Positions 8,273 to 15,627 of a DNA stretch of 41,873 nucleotides are shown one piece after another (position 1 is the first letter of the stretch; the number at the start of each line of letters is the position of its first letter). Both the position numbers and the translations under genes were made by a program. Under the pieces are notes generated by a model. That model did not search any database, was not told the DNA's origin, and saw only the letters and a program-made list of their open reading frames with translations. The DNA is taken from assembly GCA_021295715.1 (NCBI GenBank), contig JAGWBV010000013.1:54918-96790 (forward strand), read 5' to 3'. The DNA comes from Candidatus Poribacteria bacterium. GTDB lineage: Bacteria; Poribacteria; WGA-4E; WGA-3G.

Positions 8273-9082
8273 ATGCAAAAGGTTGCTGTTATTACGGGTG
8301 CAGCGAGCGGTATCGGGAGAGGATTGGCGGAACGGTTCGCGGCAGAGGGTATGAAAGTCGCCCTCGCCGACATTGATGAGGAATCGTTAGCCAAGCTTGA
8401 AGCGGACTTAAAGGCTAAAAGTGCGACAGTTTTCACCGTTAGAACGGATGTCTCAAACGCGACAGAGGTCGAAAATCTTGTCACACGAACGCTGGATGCT
8501 TTCGGCGCGGTGCATATCCTCTGCAACAACGCGGGTGTCGTCTGCAGCCGTCCCGTCTGGGAGCATACCCTCGCCGACTGGGAGTGGGTGTTAGGCGTTA
8601 ACCTGTGGGGCGTGATCCACGGCATCCGAGCGTTTGTCCCGCGTATGCTCGCACAAGGGGATGAATGTCATATTGTTAACACTGCTTCTATCTTGGGTTT
8701 AGTGGGAGGCAGTGGCGAAGGTATCTACAAGGTGAGCAAACACGGTGTCGTCGTGCTTTCCGAAACCCTCGCTGATGAACTGGCACAGAAAGGGTCTAAT
8801 ATTCAGGTACATGTGCTGTGTCCTGGATGGGTTCGCACGGGGATTCTGGACGCCGCCCGAAACCGTCCAGACGCATTGCGAAATCCAGCAGAGAAGAAGC
8901 AATCACAGGAAACCGTTATTGGAGGTTCACGGGACACCCGTGCCGAGATGGAGGCGGGATTGTCACCTTCGGAGGTGGCAGCGCATGTCTATAACGCTAT
9001 CCAGAACGGCACCTTCTACATCCACACACATCCTGAGCACAAGGCATGGATTCGCGAGCGTATGGAGCGTATTCTCGAATAG
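8273..9082 (+). CDS. Short-chain dehydrogenase/reductase (SDR)
   Basis: A classical SDR oxidoreductase of 269 residues. It shows the NAD(P)-binding motif TGAASGIG (residues 8-15), NNAG (85-88), and the catalytic Ser139, Tyr152 and Lys156 (Y-K-V-S-K). An acidic residue after the second beta strand (ADID, residues 32-35) suggests NAD(H) preference; that is inference. The C-terminal half has PGWVRT, as usual in the family. The ATG at 8273 is preferred, with GGAG at 8258-8261 about 11 bases upstream; a TTG at 8264 is less likely. It converges with the alcohol dehydrogenase gene (25-base gap). The substrate is unknown. Confidence 0.88.
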   Translation: MQKVAVITGAASGIGRGLAERFAAEGMKVALADIDEESLAKLEADLKAKSATVFTVRTDVSNATEVENLVTRTLDAFGAVHILCNNAGVVCSRPVWEHTLADWEWVLGVNLWGVIHGIRAFVPRMLAQGDECHIVNTASILGLVGGSGEGIYKVSKHGVVVLSETLADELAQKGSNIQVHVLCPGWVRTGILDAARNRPDALRNPAEKKQSQETVIGGSRDTRAEMEAGLSPSEVAAHVYNAIQNGTFYIHTHPEHKAWIRERMERILE

Positions 9083-9107
9083 GGCACCTTTTCTACACCC
9101 CATTTCA

Positions 9108-10190
9108 TCAAGTCAAATCAAGGACGCTTCGTGCAACTTCGCCTCTTGCCAAAGCCTCGAATGCATCGTTGATCCCTTCCAAGGGATAGGTGCGCGTGAC
9201 GAGTTCGTCGAGTTTAAGCTGTCCTGCTTTATAGAGCGAAACCAACCGCGGGAAATCCACATGCGGGCGCGCAGTTCCATACATCGAACCGATAACCATC
9301 TTCTCTGGCATTAGCATCCGTGCATCGAATTCGACAGGTGTGTTCTCCGGGGCATGTCCGACAAACACCGTCACGCCTCTACTCCGGGTACAGAGGATCG
9401 CCTGTCGGAACGTTTTACCTATCAACCCGATTGCCTCAAAAGCATAGTGGACACCGCGTCCATCGGTAATTTCCTTAATCCGTTCCACAGGATCTACCTC
9501 GGAAGCGTTAACCGTGTGCGTCGCGCCAAACTGCTTACCGAGTTCAAGTTTGTTGTCGAGCACATCAACAGCGATAATCGGTTCACCACCAGAGATCGCG
9601 GCACCTTGTATACAATTGAGTCCGACGCCTCCACATCCAAAGACGGCTACTGAACTGCCGGGTGCCACCTCTGCTGTATTGATAGCCGCGCCGACCCCTG
9701 TCATCACGCCACACCCGATGAGCGCGGCTTGCGCAAACGGCATCTCCTTATCAATAGGAACAACCGCGTCCTGTGGGACGAGCGTCTCAGTGCCGAATGT
9801 TCCTAATCCGGACATCTGGTCAATCTCTCGTCCACTCGATTTTATAGCAGGTTTACCTGACCCGTCGGCGGGAAGCGCGCACAAATTCGGATACCCTTTC
9901 TGACACATTTCGCAGTATCCACAGTTCCGTTTCCACGAAAGGATAACATGGTCGCCGACTTGAACTTGTGTCACGTCGCTTCCGATATCTTCCACGACAC
10001 CAGCACCCTCATGCCCAAGGATAACAGGTAACCTGACGAAGGGCCAATCGCCCTTAACGACGTGCCAATCGGAATGACAAACGCCACTGGCGACCAATCG
10101 CACTCGGACCTGATTCGCATTTGGTCGCGGTAAATCGAACTCTTCAATCTTTAAGTGTGTGTCCGTTTCATACAATACTGCGGCTTTCAT
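9108..10190 (-). CDS. Zinc-dependent alcohol dehydrogenase (MDR family)
   Basis: A 360-residue medium-chain dehydrogenase. Catalytic zinc ligands are visible as C38 (in CHSD), H60-E61 (GHEGAG) and C160. The structural zinc lobe has C90, C93, C96 and C104. The Rossmann motif GCGGVG is at 185-190, followed by an acidic residue in AVDV, consistent with NAD. The overall type is class III/benzyl-alcohol-dehydrogenase-like; the exact alcohol is not predictable. The start at 10190 has a strong GGAGGAG upstream, and a near-consensus promoter lies at 10269-10296. Confidence 0.9.
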   Translation of the reverse strand: MKAAVLYETDTHLKIEEFDLPRPNANQVRVRLVASGVCHSDWHVVKGDWPFVRLPVILGHEGAGVVEDIGSDVTQVQVGDHVILSWKRNCGYCEMCQKGYPNLCALPADGSGKPAIKSSGREIDQMSGLGTFGTETLVPQDAVVPIDKEMPFAQAALIGCGVMTGVGAAINTAEVAPGSSVAVFGCGGVGLNCIQGAAISGGEPIIAVDVLDNKLELGKQFGATHTVNASEVDPVERIKEITDGRGVHYAFEAIGLIGKTFRQAILCTRSRGVTVFVGHAPENTPVEFDARMLMPEKMVIGSMYGTARPHVDFPRLVSLYKAGQLKLDELVTRTYPLEGINDAFEALARGEVARSVLDLT

Positions 10191-10268
10191 GGGACTCCTC
10201 CGAACTTGGGATGGCGAGATCCAGCATTCTCTGAACCGATTAAGACTTTAGTAGTTGTCATGGTTATT

Positions 10269-10296
10269 ATTATATCACTTTTGGGAAAAGAGACAA
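10269..10296 (-). promoter_or_regulatory. Promoter for the alcohol dehydrogenase
   Basis: On the minus strand: -35 TTGTCT (10291-10296), a 16-base spacer, perfect -10 TATAAT (10269-10274) with TGA directly before it (extended -10). The expected 5' leader is about 70 bases. Confidence 0.6.
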
Positions 10297-10408
10297 GGTA
10301 GGATTTTCAGTGCCATTCAGTGATTGGTTAGCAGTTATATGATGTTCTTGGCATCATCAGAATCCTCTTTAACCGATGACTGATCACTGACAACCGATAA
10401 CTTTTAGA

Positions 10409-10437
10409 TTGACATCTGCCTCTTAAAACACTATAAT
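10409..10437 (+). promoter_or_regulatory. Perfect consensus sigma-70 promoter
   Basis: TTGACA (10409-10414), exactly 17 bases, TATAAT (10432-10437). It is one of the strongest promoter matches in the window and should start transcription near 10444, giving a leader of about 60 bases to the lipoprotein-like gene. Confidence 0.7.
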
Positions 10438-10504
10438 AAATTGAAATGGACTTCTATGGGAAGCCTGCAAGCTGCCCTTAAAAACACAATAGAGGAGGAT
10501 TGAT

Positions 10505-11023
10505 GTGTTTTGTTTTAATTTACCCCGCAAACTTATATTAAAGAGCCGAGGCATCGTGCTGGTCGGCATCTGCGTTTTCGTCACGCTTTCGTGTGGGAGC
10601 GGGGTAATTCAGAATTTTGAGGGCATCCGGCTCCAATCAGATCCACGTGTTGATAGGATTGATCTACGGATTTATCTGGTGGATAGAAACGGCATACCCC
10701 TGATATGGAATCAGAGTATTCTCAGTCCGAATGTCGGCGTGAGCACCGTTTCTGAGGCGGATTTCACCACCAATGTCAAGGTTTACTCTATGCGCAACGG
10801 GAAGCAACATAAGAAAGTCTATGACGGACGACTCATCGATCTCCGTTGGTCGCAAGAACTCAATAGATTGGATCGACTCATGACTGCGGAAATCCCGCGC
10901 GCCTTCATTGACGAAGATCCGGAACGCGACACGCATTTGGGTGTTATCACCGTTGAACTCCAAACTGAGAAACAGGGTCCCTTCTCGGACACCTTAGAGA
11001 GAACCGCCATTTATAAGTATTAA
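10505..11023 (+). CDS. Small lipoprotein-like protein of unknown function
   Basis: A 172-residue protein I do not recognise. It has an N-terminal export signal (basic RKLILKSR then hydrophobic GIVLVGICVFVTL) ending at C30 in LSCGSG. The cysteine context is close to, but not a perfect, lipobox (Thr at -3). The mature part is beta-rich with a segment about interfering ions of an immunoglobulin-like type not identifiable further. A GTG start at 10505 is chosen because GAGGAGG (10492-10498) is 6 bases upstream; the ATG at 10503 opens a 12-codon dead-end frame. The ABC permease gene 122 bases downstream lies in the same direction and may be co-transcribed. Confidence 0.65.
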   Translation: MFCFNLPRKLILKSRGIVLVGICVFVTLSCGSGVIQNFEGIRLQSDPRVDRIDLRIYLVDRNGIPLIWNQSILSPNVGVSTVSEADFTTNVKVYSMRNGKQHKKVYDGRLIDLRWSQELNRLDRLMTAEIPRAFIDEDPERDTHLGVITVELQTEKQGPFSDTLERTAIYKY

Positions 11024-11027
11024 GATG

Positions 11028-11138
11028 GTTGTCAGATATCGGTTATCAATTATCGGTCACAAGAGGGTTTTGTTAGACCAAAACCTCTCAACTGAAAACT
11101 GACCACTGAAGACTGATAACTATAAAACTGACAACGAC
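11028..11138. repeat. Inverted degenerate repeat with a perfect core hairpin
   Basis: The left arm carries units like TATCGGT and GTCAGATA, and the right arm carries ACTGATAA and ACTGACA, so the arms are rough inverted copies. At the centre is a perfect stem GGTTTTG (11066-11072) and CAAAACC (11079-11085) with a loop TTAGAC. It sits between the lipoprotein-like and permease genes. Confidence 0.55.
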
Positions 11139-11145
11139 AAAAAAT

Positions 11146-12012
11146 ATGCCTATTCACACACAAGATTACCGACATTGGGAAGGCACACTGAACCCTCGCC
11201 CTTATACACGGTGGTGGATCATTGCAAAAGCAGAGTTAAAACTGCTGGCACAACGCAAAATTGTCCGATTAATTGTTGCCGTTCCTCCCTTAATCTACAT
11301 CTTGGTTCACGCAACCCTTATTTTCATCCTTAATCAGGTGCCGGGAGTGGCGTTTCCGTTTAGCATTGACAACGAGTTTTTTCAGAAATTTCTATTCCGA
11401 AACCCCGGTACAGGTCCCCCTTCCTCATTTTTCATCGCGCTGATTGCTATTTTCGGAGGTTCTGGATTAATCGCCACCGATCTGAAGAACAACGCGCTCT
11501 CCCTTTATCTCTCCAAACCGATTTCATGGATAGACTACTTGATCGGAAAATTTGCTGTCATCGGTATCTTGCTCGGTTGCCTGACGTTGGTTCCCGGACT
11601 CCTGTTGTTTCTTGAACACGTACTGCTGACCGATACACCCTTTTTCAAAGAAAACTACTGGCTCCCGCTTTCGATCATTGCCTACTCGGTCCTTATTACG
11701 CTCTCTTCCAGCCTATTGATGTTATTGTTCTCATCGCTCACCTCAAACCCGCGCTATGCCATCATCGGTTTTTGCGCCGTGTGGTTCGGCTCACACGTTA
11801 TCTACGAAATACTCAAAGCGATTACCCGCACCAGCAAAACAGCGTTAGTCTCTATTTGGGCACAGTACGACATCCTCGGCACAGTCCTATTTGCCAGTTC
11901 ACACGACTATGCCGTGCATTGGGCGTGGGCACTCCTCGTCCAAATTGCCTTGATAGCCCTCTGCCTCTTCGGACTCCATCGTCGGATTCGCGCAGTCGAA
12001 ATCGTCAAGTAA
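11146..12012 (+). CDS. ABC-2 type transporter permease
   Basis: A 288-residue integral membrane protein. A soluble N-terminal stretch (about 40 residues) is followed by roughly six hydrophobic segments, beginning LIVAVPPLIYILVHATLIF. The motif ATDLKNNALSLYLSKPIS is the cytoplasmic coupling loop typical of ABC-2 permeases that act with a separate ATPase. No ATPase is adjacent in the window. The ATG at 11146 has no clear ribosome-binding site. It is shorter than, and not closely related to, the 482-residue permeases at 2680-5578. The gene converges with the amidohydrolase. Confidence 0.78.
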   Translation: MPIHTQDYRHWEGTLNPRPYTRWWIIAKAELKLLAQRKIVRLIVAVPPLIYILVHATLIFILNQVPGVAFPFSIDNEFFQKFLFRNPGTGPPSSFFIALIAIFGGSGLIATDLKNNALSLYLSKPISWIDYLIGKFAVIGILLGCLTLVPGLLLFLEHVLLTDTPFFKENYWLPLSIIAYSVLITLSSSLLMLLFSSLTSNPRYAIIGFCAVWFGSHVIYEILKAITRTSKTALVSIWAQYDILGTVLFASSHDYAVHWAWALLVQIALIALCLFGLHRRIRAVEIVK

Positions 12013-12047
12013 CTATTGCGTCGCGGATGGGAGATCGTTCCTACTGG

Positions 12048-12908
12048 TTAGCGTAGCCTTGCGCCATTCGCATCCCACATCTCAGATTCAGAATAGACCT
12101 GTGGAGGCATTATTGAGGTCAATGTCGGTGTCCAGTCTGCACGGAATTGTTGTACTAACCGCACGGCGTTCTGGTAGGCAATTCGTTCCTTTGTTTCATC
12201 GTCAAGCTGAGCGGATTCAATCTGCGCCTGCACCAGCCGGAAATCGTAATACGGCAGATCACTCCCGAACATAATCCTGTCGTTACCGAGATGATTGACG
12301 AGATGTACGAGGTCCCAACTCGCATCCGCCCCCTCCGGTTTCTGTGCCACATCAAACCAAACATTTTCATATTTCCCGCAGTGCGTAATCGCATCAAGAT
12401 GCCCGGCTTTGTTCATCGAAACATGCCCGATAATAAACGTTATCGACGGAAATCGTTGTGCGTAAGCGGCAATATTCTGGGTGGAGCCTGCCTGATGTAG
12501 TAGACACAACCCGTTGTGCATCGCTACGACCTCTAAGAATGTGTACAACTCACCGCCGAGCGAATGTCCAGAGAGTCCAGGATGGCACATAAATCCGACC
12601 AAATCGTCTTCCTGCATGGCTCTGTCTAATTCATCAGCACCTGCTTGTTCGTGTCGGACCTCCGCGATCCCAAGCCCCATCGGAAAGCGTTCTGGATAGA
12701 GCTTGCATGCGTTGGCAACCGTCTCGTGCTGTGCGCGCGTGTCCAAAACACCACGTGCCTGTGGACTCCCACCGGTCGGACACGGAATCGCACCGATAAC
12801 ATCTGCCGAAGCCATCCGTGCGAGACATCGTCCGACACTCTGCCCCACAGTCGGTGCACGTGATACCGTCATACCAATGTGGCAATGGACATCGAAATAG
12901 GGACGCAT
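12048..12908 (-). CDS. Amidohydrolase family (TIM-barrel) metal-dependent hydrolase
   Basis: A 286-residue amidohydrolase-2-type protein. The metal-binding H8-x-H10 (FDVHCH), H138 (LLHQAG), H162 (IIGHVS) and D217 (FGSDLPYYD) are at the expected strand ends of a TIM barrel. The family includes decarboxylases and lactone hydrolases; the substrate is not predictable. Its start codon at 12908 carries the recurrent leader (GCAAGGAATAATTAAAAA then ATG on the minus strand). Confidence 0.82.
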   Translation of the reverse strand: MRPYFDVHCHIGMTVSRAPTVGQSVGRCLARMASADVIGAIPCPTGGSPQARGVLDTRAQHETVANACKLYPERFPMGLGIAEVRHEQAGADELDRAMQEDDLVGFMCHPGLSGHSLGGELYTFLEVVAMHNGLCLLHQAGSTQNIAAYAQRFPSITFIIGHVSMNKAGHLDAITHCGKYENVWFDVAQKPEGADASWDLVHLVNHLGNDRIMFGSDLPYYDFRLVQAQIESAQLDDETKERIAYQNAVRLVQQFRADWTPTLTSIMPPQVYSESEMWDANGARLR

Positions 12909-13010
12909 TTTTTAATTATTCCTTGCGGTTCGGTGAGGCAAGTTTAGTAATTGCGTGCTTTTCCGTAGAGCCGGCCTCCATTTCACTACGGGCTTACGCG
13001 TTCTGGCTAA
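12903..13010 (-). repeat. Dispersed leader element at the amidohydrolase start
   Basis: A full-length copy of the roughly 100-nt element. The gene-proximal end (CCGAACCGCAAGGAATAATT on the minus strand) supplies the ribosome-binding site. The distal end has the shared CCTCCATTTCACTACGGGCT block and GGCTAAT at 13004-13010. Confidence 0.6.
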
Positions 13011-13020
13011 TATTCTTTTT

Positions 13021-13140
13021 ATACTAAAGTTTAGAATTAATTAGACACTCTAAAGAGGCGAGGATACAATCCTCGCCAGCGGCGGAGAGCGGTGTTCGCT
13101 GCGCAACCGTCTACATATTTTTCGACTTTACTATAGTCTC
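13021..13140. repeat. Intergenic repeat with a GGCGAGG hairpin
   Basis: A perfect 9-base-pair stem, GGCGAGGAT (13057-13065) and ATCCTCGCC (13069-13077), with loop ACA. The left flank (TTTAGAATTAATTAGACACT, 13031-13050) matches the flank of the copy near 1140-1160, so the hairpin is part of a longer dispersed repeat. Confidence 0.6.
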
Positions 13141-13159
13141 CGCGGGCATAATTCCGCTA

Positions 13160-13927
13160 TCAGAATTCCGGCACAGGCGTGTAAGTGTTAAAGCCATCGG
13201 TCCTATCTTCGCCCTGCAGCAGATAAATATGGTGCTTGCGACGCCACTCTGCACCAGGGTAGCGGACACTCGCAGGCATGTAGCGCATTGTGTAACCGCA
13301 GCGCCGTTTCTGCGAGACGTTCGGACTGGAGTTATGGATTGTCCAAGCATCGTGAAAATGGCACTCGCCTACCTCCAGTTCCAAATTAACCACTTTTGAT
13401 GTATCTAAATCTGCCTCCACAACTTCGCTTCCGAAGAGATTATTTGTGCGATCCACCTCTTCATAGCGTCGATCACGCGTTTTGTGGCTGCCAGCGATAA
13501 CACGCATACAGCCGTTTTCGACCTTCGATTCATCCACTGCCAGCCACATTGTAATAACGTCCATCGGTTCAAGAGATTTTCCCCAATAGACCCCATCTTG
13601 ATGCCACGGGACCGCCATGCCATCGTGTTCGCGCTTGCTAATAAAGTGGCTCGACCAGAGCACAATATCCGGTCCGATAAACCGTTCTATAACCTTCAAC
13701 ACCTGTGGATGTGTTAGATATTTAAACAAAAAAGGGTGCTCAAAATGCGGGACATCCATCTGTTCAGGACGCCTACCTTCCGGTAGATTCTCAATCATCT
13801 CGTCCACATAGTCTCGGAGTGTATCCAACTCCGATTCCGTGAAGATCCGTCCAAACGTGAGATACCCGTTTTCTTTGTAAAATTCGACCTGCTCATCCGA
13901 GACAGCCGTTTCCAATTGCCAGTCCAT
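13160..13927 (-). CDS. Phytanoyl-CoA dioxygenase (PhyH) family protein
   Basis: A 255-residue Fe(II)/2-oxoglutarate oxygenase. The iron triad is H109-Q-D111 (PWHQDGVYWG) and H198 (TIHNSSPN), with R208/R209 positioned for 2-oxoglutarate. The segment ENGCMRVIAGSH is typical of the family. The ATG at 13927 has a strong AAGGAGGAGG upstream. It is transcribed alone from the promoter at 13951-13979. The substrate is unknown. Confidence 0.9.
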   Translation of the reverse strand: MDWQLETAVSDEQVEFYKENGYLTFGRIFTESELDTLRDYVDEMIENLPEGRRPEQMDVPHFEHPFLFKYLTHPQVLKVIERFIGPDIVLWSSHFISKREHDGMAVPWHQDGVYWGKSLEPMDVITMWLAVDESKVENGCMRVIAGSHKTRDRRYEEVDRTNNLFGSEVVEADLDTSKVVNLELEVGECHFHDAWTIHNSSPNVSQKRRCGYTMRYMPASVRYPGAEWRRKHHIYLLQGEDRTDGFNTYTPVPEF

Positions 13928-13950
13928 GTCCTCCTCCTTTCAGTGCTTTT

Positions 13951-13979
13951 ATTATACCCGTGCCTCACAGAAAGATCAA
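13951..13979 (-). promoter_or_regulatory. Promoter for the PhyH gene at 13927
   Basis: On the minus strand: TTGATC (13974-13979), 17-base spacer, perfect TATAAT (13951-13956). The leader to the ATG is about 16 bases and contains the strong ribosome-binding site. Confidence 0.6.
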
Positions 13980-14100
13980 GTTAGAAAAAGTAGGGATTCG
14001 GTTTTTAAATTTACCTTCCGGAAGAACAATGTAAATGTAGACTCTGACACACATTGCTTAAATCCGCCTGCGTAGCCCTGGCCATAGTGATAATCTGAAC

Positions 14101-14129
14101 TTGACAATTCGCGGTGCTTGTGATAAATT
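14101..14129 (+). promoter_or_regulatory. Extended -10 promoter for glycerate kinase
   Basis: TTGACA (14101-14106), 17-base spacer, TAAATT (14124-14129) preceded by TGA. The -10 box overlaps the palindrome GATAAATTATC, a possible operator. Transcription from here leaves a leader of about 148 bases. Confidence 0.45.
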
Positions 14130-14209
14130 ATCAACTCGGTTGGGAAGTCTGCCCACTTTTAAGAGAAGATAGTCTTAATCCAATTTTTCACAATTGTAGT
14201 CCGTAATGA

Positions 14210-14260
14210 AATGAAGGACGGATAAGTGAAAGGCACGCAACAGCCCAAACATCCTTCATT
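14210..14260 (+). other. Leader hairpin upstream of glycerate kinase
   Basis: AATGAAGGA (14210-14218) and TCCTTCATT (14252-14260) form a perfect 9-base-pair stem with a 33-base loop, ending shortly before the ribosome-binding site CGCAAGG. A regulatory role is possible but unproven. Confidence 0.35.
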
Positions 14261-14283
14261 CCTCCGCAAGGTAAAATTAAAAT

Positions 14284-15459
14284 ATGAAAATTGTAGTTGC
14301 ACCCGATTCATTTAAAGGGAGTGTCAGCGCGCTCGAAGCTGCAAATGCGATGGAGCAGGGACTCCGCCGAGTGTTTCCTGACGCCGCCATTGAGAAAATA
14401 CCGATGGCGGATGGTGGTGAAGGAACAGTGCAATCGCTCGTTGATGCCACCGGCGGACACCTTCAAACACACCGTGTGCTTGCCCCCCTCGAAAACGAGG
14501 TTGAGGCACAATTCGGTATCCTCTCCGACAGGGAGACCGCTGTTATTGAGATGGCATCCGCCTCCGGTCTCACACTCGTCGAACCGCACGAACGGAACCC
14601 ACTTCGGACCACCACTTATGGGACGGGACAACTGATTCACGCCGCTCTGGAAGCGGGGTGCAGACGCTTAATCATTGGTATCGGTGGGAGTGCGACGAAC
14701 GATGGCGGTGCCGGAATGGCGGAGGCACTCGGTATCCGATTGCTGGATCCGAACGGCAAACAGATTCAGCGTGGCGGTGGGAACCTTCGACAATTAGCGT
14801 CAATAGATGTAACCGGCTTACATCCGGCTATCGCCGAAACCGAAACCGTTGTCGCCTGTGATGTTAACAACCCTTTGACGGGACCAGACGGGGCATCACA
14901 CGTCTATGGACCACAGAAGGGGGCAACCCCTGAAATGATTGAAACGTTAGATGGGTATCTCGCGCATTTTGACGATATCTTGACGCAGACCCTCGGAAAA
15001 TCCTTTAATGATATTCCCGGGTCGGGCGCTGCTGGTGGATTAGGCGCAGGCTTGATGGCATTCCTTGATGCCGAATTGCGCCTCGGTGTCGATATTATGA
15101 TTGATGCTGTTAACCTCAAAGAACGGGTAAAAGGTGCTACCGTCGTTTTCACCGGTGAGGGACAACTGGACTTTCAGACGGCGTTTGGGAAAACGCCTGT
15201 CGGCGTTGCGAAAGTCGCGAAAGCGCATGGCATTCCAGTCATAGCGATTGCTGGTGGTATCGCTGAGGGAGCTGAAGCCGTTTACGATGCCGGTATTGAT
15301 GCAATGTTGGGCATCGCACAAGAGCCAATGTCCCTTGAAAATGCCGTTACAGACGCGCAGCGGTTGATCGCTGACACAGCGGAGCAAGCTGCACGATTGG
15401 TGGTTATTGGTCAGCGTGAATTCCATAGGCGGGTTAGGACTCAGGTAAAAGAAAAATAG
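14284..15459 (+). CDS. glxK: Glycerate kinase (GarK/GlxK family)
   Basis: A 391-residue type I glycerate kinase, which phosphorylates D-glycerate (usually to 2-phosphoglycerate in this family) and feeds it to glycolysis. The family signatures MKIVVAPDSFKGS (1-13), MADGGEGT (41-48) and IGIGGSATNDGGAGM (131-145) are intact, with GSGAAGGLGAG and VFTGEGQLD later. The length is slightly above the usual 380. The start at 14284 is fixed by homology and has the recurrent leader CGCAAGGTAAAATTAAAAT. The neighbouring sulfatase and galactonate-dehydratase-like gene suggest breakdown of acidic or sulfated sugars, although each gene is transcribed separately. Confidence 0.92.
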   Translation: MKIVVAPDSFKGSVSALEAANAMEQGLRRVFPDAAIEKIPMADGGEGTVQSLVDATGGHLQTHRVLAPLENEVEAQFGILSDRETAVIEMASASGLTLVEPHERNPLRTTTYGTGQLIHAALEAGCRRLIIGIGGSATNDGGAGMAEALGIRLLDPNGKQIQRGGGNLRQLASIDVTGLHPAIAETETVVACDVNNPLTGPDGASHVYGPQKGATPEMIETLDGYLAHFDDILTQTLGKSFNDIPGSGAAGGLGAGLMAFLDAELRLGVDIMIDAVNLKERVKGATVVFTGEGQLDFQTAFGKTPVGVAKVAKAHGIPVIAIAGGIAEGAEAVYDAGIDAMLGIAQEPMSLENAVTDAQRLIADTAEQAARLVVIGQREFHRRVRTQVKEK

Positions 15460-15570
15460 GAAAGGCGGAAGGACGGAAGGAGGATAGAAGGGAGAAGGAA
15501 CGGAAGGAGGGTAGAACGGAACGGTAGAAGAACGGAGAATGAACGGAAGGATGGAAGAGCGGAAGAATGG
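15460..15570 (+). repeat. Purine-rich degenerate GGAAG tract
   Basis: About 110 bases on the plus strand are almost pure purine, built from variants of GGAAGGA and GAACGGA. The following 15571-15615 has pyrimidine-rich CTTCC units that can pair back with it. The tract lies between the 3' ends of the convergent glycerate kinase and sulfatase genes. Confidence 0.65.
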
Positions 15571-15627
15571 GGAATCCAACCTTCCAGTTTCTTTCCAATC
15601 TTCCAGTCTTCCTATCAACATTCGGTT

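Larger units (their letters stand above)
10191..10504. other. Divergent intergenic region with promoters and a degenerate repeat
   Basis: No gene is seen in this 314-base stretch between divergent genes. It contains a strong promoter in each direction. Between them, at 10310-10400, is an imperfect stem-loop built from degenerate ACTGATA/ACTGACA units around a small TGATG...CATCA hairpin. Confidence 0.6.
13928..14283. other. Divergent intergenic region
   Basis: No gene is seen in these 356 bases. The region contains the PhyH promoter (minus strand), a degenerate copy of the leader element near 13998-14085, an extended -10 promoter for glycerate kinase (14101-14129) and a roughly 150-base leader with a 9-base-pair hairpin. 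Confidence 0.6.
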
